This document shows, piece after piece, positions 34,980 to 43,826 of a DNA stretch of 64,000 nt. The position numbers and the translations under genes are program-made. The notes under the pieces are model-generated. The model was not told the origin of the DNA, did no database searches, and saw only the letters and a list, made by a program, of their open reading frames with translations. This DNA is from Halobacillus locisalis (GTDB lineage: Bacteria; Bacillota; Bacilli; Bacillales; Halobacillaceae). Every line of letters starts with the position of its first letter. The first letter of the stretch is position 1. The DNA lies in the NCBI RefSeq assembly GCF_013694105.1, contig NZ_JACEFG010000004.1, forward strand, positions 1-64,000, in the 5' to 3' direction.

Positions 34980-36095
34980 GTGGGAAAATATATTGTAGTT
35001 GGAGCGGGGATTTTAGGTGCTTCAACGGCCTATCATTTGGCTAAAGCAGGTAAGGATGTAACGATTGTCGATCGAAAAGATATCGGGCAAGCGACCGAAG
35101 CGGCGGCAGGCATTGTCTGTCCGTGGCTTGCGCAGCGTCGGAATAAAAAGTGGTATCGTCTTGTGAAAGGCGGAGCGAGATACTATCCAGAACTCATCGC
35201 CGAGCTTGAAGAGGCTGGCGAGACGGATACGGGATACCGCCGTGTCGGGGCGATCAGTTTACAGCGTGATGAAGAAAAATTGAAAAAAGCGATTGAACGC
35301 GTCACGAAACGGAAAGAGGATGGGGCGCCGGAGATTGGTGAAATTACTCATCTCTCAGCAGAAGAGACGAAGCAGCGATTTCCTGCTGTCGCGGAAGGCT
35401 ACGAATCGATTCATGTGAGCGGAGCGGCCCGTGTGGATGGCCGTAAACTTCGTGATGCTCTATTACGTACAGCAGAGAAGAACGGGGCTGAATTTATTCA
35501 AGGGGATGCTACGCTGATCCATGAAGAGAAGAGCGTGACGGGCGTAGAAGTGAACGGAGAAACGATTGAAGGGGACGTACTCGTAACAGGAGGGGCTTGG
35601 TCGAAAGAGTTGATCTCTCCGCTCGGTGTCGAATTTCTTGTTTCTCCTCAAAAAGCCCAAATCGTTCATTTGGACGTACCGGGAGAAAATACGGAAGATT
35701 GGCCTGTCGTGATGCCACCGAATAATCAGTATTTGCTTGCATTCGAAGGCGGGCGTGTCGTGATCGGTGCGACACACGAGCGGGAAGCTGGGTTCGACAA
35801 CCGCTCGACAGCTGGTGGACTGCACTATATTTTTGATAAGGCTTTAGAAATGTTCCCTGGATTGAAAGACAGTACATTCGTCGAAACGCGCGTTGGGTTC
35901 CGGCCTTTCACACCAGGCTCATTGCCCGTGTTCGGTCCCATCCCTGAAACGACTGGCCTGTACGTCGCCAATGGTCTTGGTGCATCCGGCCTGACATCCG
36001 GCCCTTATTTAGGCGCAGAATTAGCGAAGCTCGTCATGGGCGAGGAGACAGAGCTCGACCCGGCGGAATTTGATGTGAATGAAGCAATTGAGTAA
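34980..36095 (+). CDS. FAD-dependent oxidoreductase (DAO family)
   Basis: A 371-aa flavoprotein of the D-amino acid/glycine oxidase fold. The FAD Rossmann motif VVGAGILGAST is at residues 6-16 with the acidic end in VTIVDRKD, and the C-terminal GLYVANGLGASGLTSGP closes the FAD site. GTG 34980 is chosen, 7-8 nt after AAAAAAGG. Substrate is probably an amine or amino acid; not resolvable here. Confidence 0.85.
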   Translation: MGKYIVVGAGILGASTAYHLAKAGKDVTIVDRKDIGQATEAAAGIVCPWLAQRRNKKWYRLVKGGARYYPELIAELEEAGETDTGYRRVGAISLQRDEEKLKKAIERVTKRKEDGAPEIGEITHLSAEETKQRFPAVAEGYESIHVSGAARVDGRKLRDALLRTAEKNGAEFIQGDATLIHEEKSVTGVEVNGETIEGDVLVTGGAWSKELISPLGVEFLVSPQKAQIVHLDVPGENTEDWPVVMPPNNQYLLAFEGGRVVIGATHEREAGFDNRSTAGGLHYIFDKALEMFPGLKDSTFVETRVGFRPFTPGSLPVFGPIPETTGLYVANGLGASGLTSGPYLGAELAKLVMGEETELDPAEFDVNEAIE

Positions 36096-36101
36096 ATAAA
36101 A

Positions 36102-36137
36102 GGAAGCCATCGGCATAGACGCCGGTGGCTTTTTTTA
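36102..36137 (+). terminator. Terminator after the DAO gene
   Basis: AAGCCATCGGC/GCCGGTGGCTT with loop ATAGAC and a T7 tract. Confidence 0.9.
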
Positions 36138-36147
36138 GAACTCTTCT

Positions 36148-36561
36148 CTACCCCTTATAATCGCAGTATTCAATGATTGTCCCCTCTGTATCGGCAGGGT
36201 TTAAGTAAATCAACCTGCGTCCGTGCTTATTCGTTCGGCGCGACCCCTCTAATGTACGAATTCCTTGTTGTTCAAGCTCCACCAAAGCCTCATCCAAGTC
36301 ATCCACCCGGTAAGCGATATGGTGGACCCCTTTCCCTTTTTGCTTAATGAAACGAGCGATTGGAGACGTCGTATTATTGGTCGGCATCAGCAGCTCGAAG
36401 CGATCTCCGTCTATATCAATAATCGCGATCTCACTTTCGACACCTGTTGCTTCACTACGATATCGATCAATCAGCTCGCCTCCAAAGACTTTTGTATATA
36501 AATGGATGCTGTCCTCGATATTGCGGACCGCGATGCCTGTATGGTCGAAGGTTTTCTTCAT
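36148..36561 (-). CDS. VOC family metalloenzyme, epimerase/glyoxalase-like
   Basis: A 137-aa vicinal-oxygen-chelate protein. Metal-ligand positions are H7 in FDHTGIAV, a mid-chain E in DRFELL, H81 in GKGVHHIAY and E131 in GTIIEYCDY, the spacing of methylmalonyl-CoA epimerase and glyoxalase I. Length suits methylmalonyl-CoA epimerase, but no mutase genes are adjacent. AAAGGGTGATACC precedes the ATG. Confidence 0.82.
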   Translation of the reverse strand: MKKTFDHTGIAVRNIEDSIHLYTKVFGGELIDRYRSEATGVESEIAIIDIDGDRFELLMPTNNTTSPIARFIKQKGKGVHHIAYRVDDLDEALVELEQQGIRTLEGSRRTNKHGRRLIYLNPADTEGTIIEYCDYKG

Positions 36562-36664
36562 GGTATCACCCTTTCTGTATTACATCATGACATAACTGGG
36601 TGAGTTGATGCTAGACAGTTGTTCTATTCATGTTAATAGAAAGGATAGACATTAGAACATAAAT

Positions 36665-36797
36665 CGGACATTTCTTTGAGCTAATCGGACGAGAGGGGCA
36701 CTATTTCGGACAAAAGAAGTATTATTCCGGACAAATACGCCTTATTCGGACATTTGATGGGGGATTCCGGACAGAATTCACGCTTTTTTGGACACCC
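36665..36797 (+). repeat. TTCGGACA array with 21-bp period, second copy
   Basis: CGGAC cores start at 36665, 36686, 36707, 36728, 36747 and 36768, with TGGACA at 36789: steps of 21, 21, 21, 19, 21, 21. The final element runs GGACACCCA. Phase, the single 19-bp step and the end sequence match the array at 19595, although the inter-core sequences differ. It lies upstream of the VOC gene and downstream of the PfpI-like gene. Confidence 0.85.
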
Positions 36798-36815
36798 ATT
36801 CCTAGCGAGTATTAC

Positions 36816-36847
36816 ATAAAAAAGAGGACCTGCGCGCAGGTCCTCTT
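36816..36847 (-). terminator. Terminator of the PfpI-like gene
   Basis: Perfect 26-bp palindrome with arms AAGAGGACCTGCG; on the minus strand it is followed by six T. Confidence 0.9.
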
Positions 36848-36854
36848 AACTTGA

Positions 36855-37514
36855 TTAATTCAGTTGTTTTACAACCTCTTTAGCTACCGCTTCTGTTGAC
36901 TGAGGGTTCTGACCTGTGATCAGGTTGCCATCCACTTCGAAGTGAGTGGACCAGTTACCGCTGGAGCGGAAATCAGCACCGAGTTCAGTCAATTTGCTTT
37001 CAAGTAGGAAAGGCATATATTGATCGAGCGTTGTTTCTGCTTCTTCAGAATCTGTAAAGGCGTTCACGCGCTTGCCTTTGACAAGTGGTTCGCCGTTCGA
37101 CAGCGTAGCGCCTACTAGACCGGCTGGACCGTGGCATACGGCAGCGACGATTTTGTCTGCTTCGTAAAATTCGCGCAATAGCTTTTGAAGCTTCTCATTG
37201 TCTGGGAAGTCGAACATTGTACCGTGACCACCAGGCAAGAAGATCGCATCAAAGTCTTCTGATGATACGTCGCTGATCGGTGTTGTATTTTCTAGATGTG
37301 GTTTCGTATCTAGAATTTCTTGTGGTTCATCTTCACTGACACTACCTTGGTCTACCGGTGAAACGCCGCCTTGTGGGCTTGCAACCGTGACTTCGTATCC
37401 GTGTTGTTTGAACTCATTGTATGCTTCACCGAATTCAGATAACCAAATTCCAGTGGACAGCTCATCATTGATTTTTTCGTGGTTTGTGACAACCATTAGT
37501 ACTTTTTTAGACAT
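36855..37514 (-). CDS. DJ-1/PfpI family protein, Hsp31-like
   Basis: A 219-aa DJ-1/PfpI protein. The nucleophile elbow AAVCHGPAGL puts the reactive cysteine at C127, and conserved glutamates lie in WLSEFGEAY (27 and 30). The insert-rich length fits Hsp31-type chaperone/glyoxalase III members rather than short DJ-1. AGAGGAGGA lies 9 nt before ATG 37514. Likely a stress protein acting on reactive carbonyls, by family. Confidence 0.85.
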   Translation of the reverse strand: MSKKVLMVVTNHEKINDELSTGIWLSEFGEAYNEFKQHGYEVTVASPQGGVSPVDQGSVSEDEPQEILDTKPHLENTTPISDVSSEDFDAIFLPGGHGTMFDFPDNEKLQKLLREFYEADKIVAAVCHGPAGLVGATLSNGEPLVKGKRVNAFTDSEEAETTLDQYMPFLLESKLTELGADFRSSGNWSTHFEVDGNLITGQNPQSTEAVAKEVVKQLN

Positions 37515-37662
37515 ATTCAACATTCCTCCTCTAATTTTGAAAAGCTATGTGAAGTATCATAATCCTCATTCTGAAGGATCTGCAAATCATCTGCTTCAGG
37601 CCTGTTGGCCATATATGTAATTTTCCCACGTACAAAATTTTATAAACATAGGCATGCTCCCG

Positions 37663-37691
37663 TTGACAAAAAAGCATGATGAACATACGAT
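37663..37691 (+). promoter_or_regulatory. Promoter of the czrA-cadA operon
   Basis: TTGACA (37663-37668), 17-nt spacer, TACGAT (37686-37691). Confidence 0.7.
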
Positions 37692-37706
37692 AAGTGTATA
37701 TATGAA

Positions 37707-37720
37707 TATATGCGCATATA
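37707..37720 (+). promoter_or_regulatory. CzrA/SmtB-type operator
   Basis: Perfect palindrome TATATGCGCATATA, 16 bp after the -10 box and just before the regulator's RBS. Together with the preceding TATATGAA it resembles sites of zinc-sensing ArsR-family repressors. Confidence 0.7.
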
Positions 37721-37735
37721 AGGACGGTGTCAAAC

Positions 37736-38068
37736 ATGGAAAATAATCGGAACAAGGAAAAAAAGGATCAAGAAGTGGAAGAATTAGATGAGGAGACGTT
37801 GTTTGTCGTTTCGCAAACGTTCAAAGCGCTCTCAGACCCGACACGAATCCGGATTTTGCATTTGTTGTGTGAGCAGGAAATGTCCGTGAATCAAATTGCC
37901 GATACGTTAGACCTTAGGCAGTCGACGGTCTCTCACCAACTACGTTTTTTAAAGAACTTACGATTAGTGAAATATAGAAGAGCGGGAACGACACTCTTTT
38001 ACTCTCACGATGATGAGCACGTCATCGATGTCTTACAGCAGACGATCAACCACGCCCTTCACCATTAG
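37736..38068 (+). CDS. czrA: Zinc-type ArsR/SmtB repressor
   Basis: A 110-aa metal-sensing repressor. Helix 5 has the full zinc site D93-x-H95-x10-H106-x2-H109, as in CzrA and SmtB, and there is no CVC arsenic motif. The reading helix is [22 protein letters not shown] lies before ATG 37736; a GTG at 37727 is too close to it. It precedes a Zn/Cd-type P-type ATPase by 15 nt and probably represses both genes until zinc, cadmium or cobalt binds. Confidence 0.9.
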   Translation: MENNRNKEKKDQEVEELDEETLFVVSQTFKALSDPTRIRILHLLCEQEMSVNQIADTLDLRQSTVSHQLRFLKNLRLVKYRRAGTTLFYSHDDEHVIDVLQQTINHALHH

Positions 38069-38083
38069 AGGAGAGGATGACCG

Positions 38084-40192
38084 ATGAAGGAATACAAACT
38101 TCAAGGATTGTCATGCGCGAATTGCGCACAGGAAATGGAAACGGAAATGAAGAAGCTGGATCACGGGGAAGGTACACAGTTAAAGTTTTCATCAAGCAAG
38201 CTCGTCGTTGATGATGGGGTTGATTTACAACGTGTACGAAGAATATTGAAATCAGACGGTGCATCGATCGTAGAGGAAGAAGATCATAGTCACGATCATT
38301 CACATGGGCTGAACATGAAACAGCTCGTGATCATCTCCAGTCTGATTTTTGGTATGACCTTCGTACTTGCGCCTGTGGTTCCAAATTTTGTTTTGATCAT
38401 GATGTATATCATGGCGATGGGGATCAGTGGGTATCAAACCTTCTTGAAAGGTGCGAAAAACCTGGTCAAATTGAAGTTCAATATTGATACATTAATGACC
38501 ATTGCCCTTGTTGGCGCCGTAGCGATTGGCGAGTGGCGTGAAGCCACAATGGTCGCGATCTTGTTCGGGTTGAATGAATATTTAGAAGGTCTCGGTATGG
38601 AAAAAGCGAGAAACTCTATGGAGAAGCTGTTGGACGTCGCGCCGAAACAGGCGACACTTTTGACAGACGGTACGGAACGGACGGTTTCGATCGATTCGCT
38701 GCGTGAAGGAGATCTTGTTGTTGTCAAAGCAGGGGAGAAGATTCCGTCTGACGGGGTAGTGATCGAAGGGGTGAGTTCCGTAAACGAAGCGGCGATCACC
38801 GGTGAATCCTTGCCTGTTGAAAAAAGCAGCGGTGAGGCGTTATATGGTGGAAGTATCAACAATGAGGGATTATTGAAACTCCGTATTACGAAGCCTTATG
38901 AAGATTCGTCGCTGGCGAAGATTCTTCATCTTGTGGAAGAAGCACAAGAGATGAAGACACCGACAGAACTATTCATCAACCGCTTCGCCAAATATTACAC
39001 TCCGCTCATTATGGTCATTTCAGCGCTTGTGATGGTTGTGCCGCCACTCGTCTTCGGGGCCGGATGGGGAGATGCGTTCTATCAAGGTCTTGCCGTTCTG
39101 ATCGTCGGGTGTCCGTGTGCCTTGATTTTATCATCGCCGATTGCGATCGTGTCAGGCATTACGAAGAATGCACGCCAGGGAATCCTCGTGAAAGGCGGCG
39201 TGTTTTTAGAGAAGCTTGGTAAAATCGACAGCATCGCTTTTGATAAAACCGGAACGCTTACGAAAGGTGAGCCGACTGTCCATCAAACGAAGATATACGA
39301 TGAGAATCGCTTCTATTCGGTTGCTGGATCGATTGAGAAAAATTCCTCTCATCCGATTGCCCGTGCGGTCATGCAGGAAGTAGAGAAGCATCGTAGTGAT
39401 TTCGTGGAACCATCTGATGTTCAAACCACCCCTGGTAAAGGAGTGACAGCCGTTATCGGAGATGCTAACTTCTATATGGGGAGCGAACAGACGATTCGTC
39501 ATTTGACGATATCGGAGCAGCAACAAGCGGATATCGATGCGATGAAGGCAGAGGGATTCACGATCGTTATCCTTTCAAGCGAAGATGATGTGCTCGGCTT
39601 GTTCGGCGTCGCAGATGAAATAAGGGAAGAAAGCCGGACGTTGATTAAACTCCTCCACGACGCCGGGATTGAGCACACGATTATGCTGACAGGCGACCAT
39701 GAACAGACCGCTCGTATGGTGGCCGACCAAATCGGTATGACGGACGTCTATTCAGACCTTTTACCAGAACAGAAGGTTGAACAAGTGAGAGTGCTGAAGG
39801 AAGGGCGATCGCTTGCGATGATCGGTGATGGCATCAATGATGCGCCGGCGCTTGCGACGGCTGACCTTGGCATTGCGATGGGCAAAGGGACGGATAGTGC
39901 GATTGAAACGGCGGATATCGTTCTGATGCAGGACCACTTAGGGAAATTGCCGTTTGCGATCAATATTGCGAAGCGCGTCAATCGTGTCGTGAAGTTGAAT
40001 ATCGGGCTTGCCCTTGGGTTAAAGGCGATTGCCTTGTTGCTGACGATTCCGGGTTGGTTGACGTTATGGGTGGCGATTCTCTCAGATATGGGCGCGACGA
40101 TTCTCGTGACGTTGATCAGCTTGACGGTACTGATGTATAAAGAGAAAAATACGTCACAGGCAGATAGGGACGTAGAGCCTTTGACTACATGA
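38084..40192 (+). CDS. cadA: Heavy-metal P1B-type ATPase (Zn/Cd/Pb exporter)
   Basis: A 702-aa metal-exporting ATPase. N-terminal HMA domain with C11-x2-C14 (LSCANCAQ), then a His-rich linker (DHSHDHSHG). The transport motif is C343-P344-C345, the phosphorylated aspartate D387 in DKTGTLT, with SSHPIA and GDGINDAPA in the ATP-binding domains. The CPC motif, HMA domain and adjacent CzrA-type repressor fit Zn(II)/Cd(II) efflux. GAGGAG precedes the ATG. It ends in a strong terminator. Confidence 0.93.
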   Translation: MKEYKLQGLSCANCAQEMETEMKKLDHGEGTQLKFSSSKLVVDDGVDLQRVRRILKSDGASIVEEEDHSHDHSHGLNMKQLVIISSLIFGMTFVLAPVVPNFVLIMMYIMAMGISGYQTFLKGAKNLVKLKFNIDTLMTIALVGAVAIGEWREATMVAILFGLNEYLEGLGMEKARNSMEKLLDVAPKQATLLTDGTERTVSIDSLREGDLVVVKAGEKIPSDGVVIEGVSSVNEAAITGESLPVEKSSGEALYGGSINNEGLLKLRITKPYEDSSLAKILHLVEEAQEMKTPTELFINRFAKYYTPLIMVISALVMVVPPLVFGAGWGDAFYQGLAVLIVGCPCALILSSPIAIVSGITKNARQGILVKGGVFLEKLGKIDSIAFDKTGTLTKGEPTVHQTKIYDENRFYSVAGSIEKNSSHPIARAVMQEVEKHRSDFVEPSDVQTTPGKGVTAVIGDANFYMGSEQTIRHLTISEQQQADIDAMKAEGFTIVILSSEDDVLGLFGVADEIREESRTLIKLLHDAGIEHTIMLTGDHEQTARMVADQIGMTDVYSDLLPEQKVEQVRVLKEGRSLAMIGDGINDAPALATADLGIAMGKGTDSAIETADIVLMQDHLGKLPFAINIAKRVNRVVKLNIGLALGLKAIALLLTIPGWLTLWVAILSDMGATILVTLISLTVLMYKEKNTSQADRDVEPLTT

Positions 40193-40198
40193 TAGGTG

Positions 40199-40229
40199 CC
40201 CGCTTGAAATAGCTCAAGCGGGTTTTTTT
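40199..40229 (+). terminator. Terminator after the metal ATPase
   Basis: CCCGCTTGA/TCAAGCGGG stem, loop AATAGC, T7. Confidence 0.92.
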
Positions 40230-40439
40230 GAACCTTTTTATTCCATAAAACCGGGACGTATGTCCTTTTTTCATTAATTACGTTTTAAACCGCCACACTC
40301 AGGGAAAAAGTTTCGATACAGTCTAAGTAAACAGTGGTAAAATAGTTATCAAATACATACGATTTATTTGTTGCAAACATACATACTTTTATCGAATTCA
40401 GACGACGATAAAGACTATACTATGAGTGAGGAAATGACG

Positions 40440-41933
40440 ATGAAAATAAATTTTGAAACACATCAGCATATGAAACATACACATATTTTCGGACCCATGG
40501 AACAAGAGGTCTCAAGCCTTTCCTTTCATTCGAAACGAGTTGAAGCGCAGTCTGCCTTTTTCTCCATCAAAGGAGATCAATATGATGGCCATCTATATGT
40601 TGAAGAAGCTTTACGCTTCGGGGCCAGTGTAGTGATTGGCACAGACGTAGTCGTTCTTCGGGAATGGAGTGCTAAGCACCCGAGAAGTACGTTTATCGTC
40701 GTTGAAGATATTCGGGACTCGATGGCTTCATTTGCAAAATTCTATTATGGTGCCATCGACGAACAGATGAAAATGATTGGTGTTACCGGAACGAATGGTA
40801 AAACGACGGTTGCTGCTTATGTTCGTTCTCTTTTGACACTAGTGGGATTACCGACGGGATCGATCGGAACAACGGGAATCTGGTCATCGAAAGATAAGCT
40901 CATTTATAAGAAGAGCACGCCAACCACCCCGGAATCGGCCGATCTGCATCATATTTTTAATGATTTATATGAATTAGAAGACGAAGCGGCGGTGATGGAA
41001 GTGTCCTCTATCGCTTTAGATCAGAAGCGGGTGCAAGGCATCCACTTTGATGTCGCCATTCACACGAATTTCTCGGAAGAACATTTGGAATACCATAAGA
41101 CGATTGATCATTATAAAGAATGTAAAATGCGTTTGTTCAGGCAAGCAGCCCATCAAGTCGTCAATATAGACGATGAGGGCATGGGAGAAGATCTGGTACG
41201 TGAACATCAAGGTACAATGATTACGTATAGCATTGAAGGAAATCCAAAGGCGGATTTGAGAGCCGATCAGATCGAAGTGCTGGAGGAAGGTTCGATTTTC
41301 AACCTTTATTACAAGGGTTCTGTCAGACAAGTATTCGTACCGGTTTATGGTACGTACAACGTGGCAAACGTCTTGTCGGCCATCGGAACGGCTCTTCATT
41401 TAGGGTACAGCATCGATAAAATCATAGAGGTTTTGCCTAACCTTGAAGGGCCAGAAGGACGTTTCCAAGTCATTCACACCTCTTGTGGGCAAAAGGTGAT
41501 TCTGGATTATGCGCACACTCCTGTTGCGCTGAACCGCCTCGTGGAAGAAGTGAAGAAGCTTGAATATAATCGATTGATTGTCATGATTGCTGGCATCGGG
41601 ATCCGTGATTTCAATAAAATGCCGAAGATGGCTTCGATGATTGATGGACAGGCAGATGCCATTGTGGTCACGGTTGACCATCCTGGCTATCACGATCCTC
41701 AAGTGATTGTCGAACAAGTGAAATCCGGATTCCGCCAGCCAGATGCGGAACACATATACACGACGCTCACCCGAGCGGAAGGCGTCCAACAATCGCTTGA
41801 ACTCGGACAGGAAAATGACATCATCCTCCTTACGAGCGGGTGTATCAATAACGCTCAAATGGTAAGAGGCGAAGAAATCCCTCATTCAGATGAGGACATT
41901 ATTGAAGCGTACTATCCACCAGTCGTACAGTAA
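40440..41933 (+). CDS. MurE-like Mur ligase, divergent paralogue
   Basis: A 497-aa ATP-dependent Mur ligase with N-terminal UDP-sugar-binding-like domain, ATP loop GVTGTNGKTT (G117-T123), TPTTPES, and LDYAHTP opening the third domain. It follows MurE in layout, yet the amino-acid-binding DNPR motif is replaced by DHPG (413-416) and the GKGHE signature near the end is missing. It is therefore probably not the housekeeping mDAP ligase. GTGAGG lies 8 nt before ATG 40440. Single gene between terminators, not in a mur cluster. Confidence 0.75.
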   Translation: MKINFETHQHMKHTHIFGPMEQEVSSLSFHSKRVEAQSAFFSIKGDQYDGHLYVEEALRFGASVVIGTDVVVLREWSAKHPRSTFIVVEDIRDSMASFAKFYYGAIDEQMKMIGVTGTNGKTTVAAYVRSLLTLVGLPTGSIGTTGIWSSKDKLIYKKSTPTTPESADLHHIFNDLYELEDEAAVMEVSSIALDQKRVQGIHFDVAIHTNFSEEHLEYHKTIDHYKECKMRLFRQAAHQVVNIDDEGMGEDLVREHQGTMITYSIEGNPKADLRADQIEVLEEGSIFNLYYKGSVRQVFVPVYGTYNVANVLSAIGTALHLGYSIDKIIEVLPNLEGPEGRFQVIHTSCGQKVILDYAHTPVALNRLVEEVKKLEYNRLIVMIAGIGIRDFNKMPKMASMIDGQADAIVVTVDHPGYHDPQVIVEQVKSGFRQPDAEHIYTTLTRAEGVQQSLELGQENDIILLTSGCINNAQMVRGEEIPHSDEDIIEAYYPPVVQ

Positions 41934-41962
41934 ACCTGGAGCCTATATGGTTCCAGGTTTTT

Positions 41963-42499
41963 TTAATCAAACGTTTTTTTAACTAATCGGTCATATTCAT
42001 CAAAATAGCGAGGGACTAGTTCTGGGTCTAAATTTTCACTCATGACGTCACGGACGGATGTGTAATACCATTTTTGATGTTCGTATCCTGCGTTGAAGGC
42101 GTCCCAAACAGGCTCGCCTGCTTGAAGCTGATTGTGGATGGATTGTAAGTTATCTAGTTTGTCTGCGACAATCAACGCTTTCACCTCTAAGGAACCACTC
42201 CTGACCACGTCAATCGTATGTTGTTTGCGTTCTTTCCAAGATTTGCTTTTATCTTCGGTGTGCATAGCTACGAGGGCTGTCACTTCTCGTCCGAATTCCT
42301 TTTCAAGGTCCTCTTGAGTTACAGAAGTATCTTCGACTACATCGTGAAGGTACCCTGCACAAACGACTTCCTTGCCGAAACCGGCAGCGGCCAATCGTTC
42401 AGCGACGCGAATTGGATGTACGATATAGTCCTCATTCGAGTTTTTGCGCTTTTGTCCAGCGTGCGCTTCTGTCGCAATTCTTCTTGCTTTTTCAATCAT
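41963..42499 (-). CDS. HD-domain hydrolase, small alarmone hydrolase-like
   Basis: A 178-aa HD phosphohydrolase. H28 in YIVHPIRVAERL and H52-D53 in GYLHDVVEDT match the SpoT/MESH1 catalytic pattern, where VVEDT provides the Glu-Asp pair. No synthetase, TGS or ACT domain is present, so if active on (p)ppGpp it would be hydrolase only. GGAAGTG precedes ATG 42499. It diverges from the RibF paralogue. Confidence 0.75.
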   Translation of the reverse strand: MIEKARRIATEAHAGQKRKNSNEDYIVHPIRVAERLAAAGFGKEVVCAGYLHDVVEDTSVTQEDLEKEFGREVTALVAMHTEDKSKSWKERKQHTIDVVRSGSLEVKALIVADKLDNLQSIHNQLQAGEPVWDAFNAGYEHQKWYYTSVRDVMSENLDPELVPRYFDEYDRLVKKTFD

Positions 42500-42608
42500 T
42501 TTATCACTTCCAATCAAAATAGTTGAAAACGGCTCGGTTGGTTGCTTCAATAGACATGGTGTAATATAATTAATAGGTTTAATCAAAGGATAAAGGGGAT
42601 GCTTGGGG

Positions 42609-43541
42609 ATGGAAACAATCCAGATCACATCAAAATCGCCACAATCAGATCATCCGAAGGTCGTCGTCATCGGGAAGTTTGATGGCCTTCACCTTGGTCA
42701 TCAACATCTGTTGGAGACGGCAAAATCGCTTGTCACCGATGAAGAACTGGCGGTGTACGGTTTCTCAGATCATCCTAAGTGGGTGCTTCAAGAAGACGAG
42801 CAGTACAAAACGTCCTTAACATCCTATGAGGACTTGAAACGGTTGCTCACAGACTTCGGTGTCGATCGGTACTTCCATGTTCAGTTTAACAAAGAATATG
42901 CCAAGACATCTCCTCGTGACTTCGTGAATGAGCATTTACGTCCGTTGTCGATTACACATCTGGTCGTGGGTGAAGGGTTCCGCTTTGGAAAAGGACGAGG
43001 CTCTGATGCCGACGGCTTGAAGGAGCTATGTGAAGAAGTCGGCATAGCTGTAACGATTGTACCGCATACGAAAAACCACGGAGAGAAAATCAGCAGCACA
43101 TCCATTCGTACCCTTGTACGTGAGGGGAAGATGGAGGCTGTCCAATCGATGCTCGGACGTCCTTTTGAAATAACGGGCAAGGTTGTAAAAGGTGAGCAAC
43201 TTGGCCGTGAGCTCGGCTATCCAACGCTCAATCTAGGACAGATTGAAGAATACGTGGAAGTGAAACCAGCCGTTTATCTTGGAACGGTCAAATTGTATCC
43301 AGAAGCACCAGACTACTATTACACGTTGATCAGCGCCGGTTATCGTCCCGCTGTCAACGGGGATTCCTATAAAGTAGAAGCGTATATCATGGATTTTTCC
43401 GGTGATTTATACGATCAACAAGTGTCTGTGAAATTCTTACGACACTTAAGAGACGAAACAGATTTCCAGGGCTTAGATGCCCTTGTTGAACAGATGGAGC
43501 AAGATGAAGCGTATGCACGGGAGATTTTAGGTTTAGCTTAA
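42609..43541 (+). CDS. RibF/RibC-type riboflavin kinase / FAD synthetase paralogue
   Basis: A 310-aa bifunctional enzyme: nucleotidyltransferase domain with GKFDGLHLGH (about 22-31) and SSTSIR, then the flavokinase domain with GRELGYPTLNL, where most homologues have PTAN. It would make FMN and FAD from riboflavin. It is not in the truB-rpsO neighbourhood where Bacillus ribC normally sits, so I treat it as a second copy. ATG 42609 is preferred to TTG 42603. Confidence 0.82.
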   Translation: METIQITSKSPQSDHPKVVVIGKFDGLHLGHQHLLETAKSLVTDEELAVYGFSDHPKWVLQEDEQYKTSLTSYEDLKRLLTDFGVDRYFHVQFNKEYAKTSPRDFVNEHLRPLSITHLVVGEGFRFGKGRGSDADGLKELCEEVGIAVTIVPHTKNHGEKISSTSIRTLVREGKMEAVQSMLGRPFEITGKVVKGEQLGRELGYPTLNLGQIEEYVEVKPAVYLGTVKLYPEAPDYYYTLISAGYRPAVNGDSYKVEAYIMDFSGDLYDQQVSVKFLRHLRDETDFQGLDALVEQMEQDEAYAREILGLA

Positions 43542-43563
43542 CGATAGAAAGGAGTAGGTAACC

Positions 43564-43812
43564 ATGGGGGTTGTAGTCGTCGAGATTTGTGATGGAAACT
43601 TAATTACCGAACTAGACATCGAGCGCATCATCGAGTCCGAATACCCTGATGTGGCCGTACTCATGAACGAATGCCTCTCCTTCTGTGGCATGTGTGCCGT
43701 CAGACCATACGCCATCGTCAACGGCACGCGTGTGTTCGGGAAAACATCTGAAGAGGCGCTTGAGAAAATTCGTACCAAAATTGAAGAAGAATTAGCGCTT
43801 TTTGCTGAGTAA
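43564..43812 (+). CDS. DUF1450 family protein, YuzB-like
   Basis: An 82-aa protein with the conserved block NECLSFCGMCAVRPYAIVNG (three cysteines), the signature of the DUF1450/YuzB family. Function unknown; the cysteines suggest metal or redox chemistry. AAAGGAG precedes the ATG. It lies 22 nt after the RibF paralogue and 14 nt before the next membrane gene, so all three are likely co-transcribed. Confidence 0.82.
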   Translation: MGVVVVEICDGNLITELDIERIIESEYPDVAVLMNECLSFCGMCAVRPYAIVNGTRVFGKTSEEALEKIRTKIEEELALFAE

Positions 43813-43826
43813 GGCAGGAGATCATC

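Noticed and set aside
16321-36797. CRISPR array interpretation of the TTCGGACA arrays
   Set aside because: Cores are only 6-8 bp with about 13-bp gaps, far below CRISPR repeat and spacer size, and no cas genes are present.
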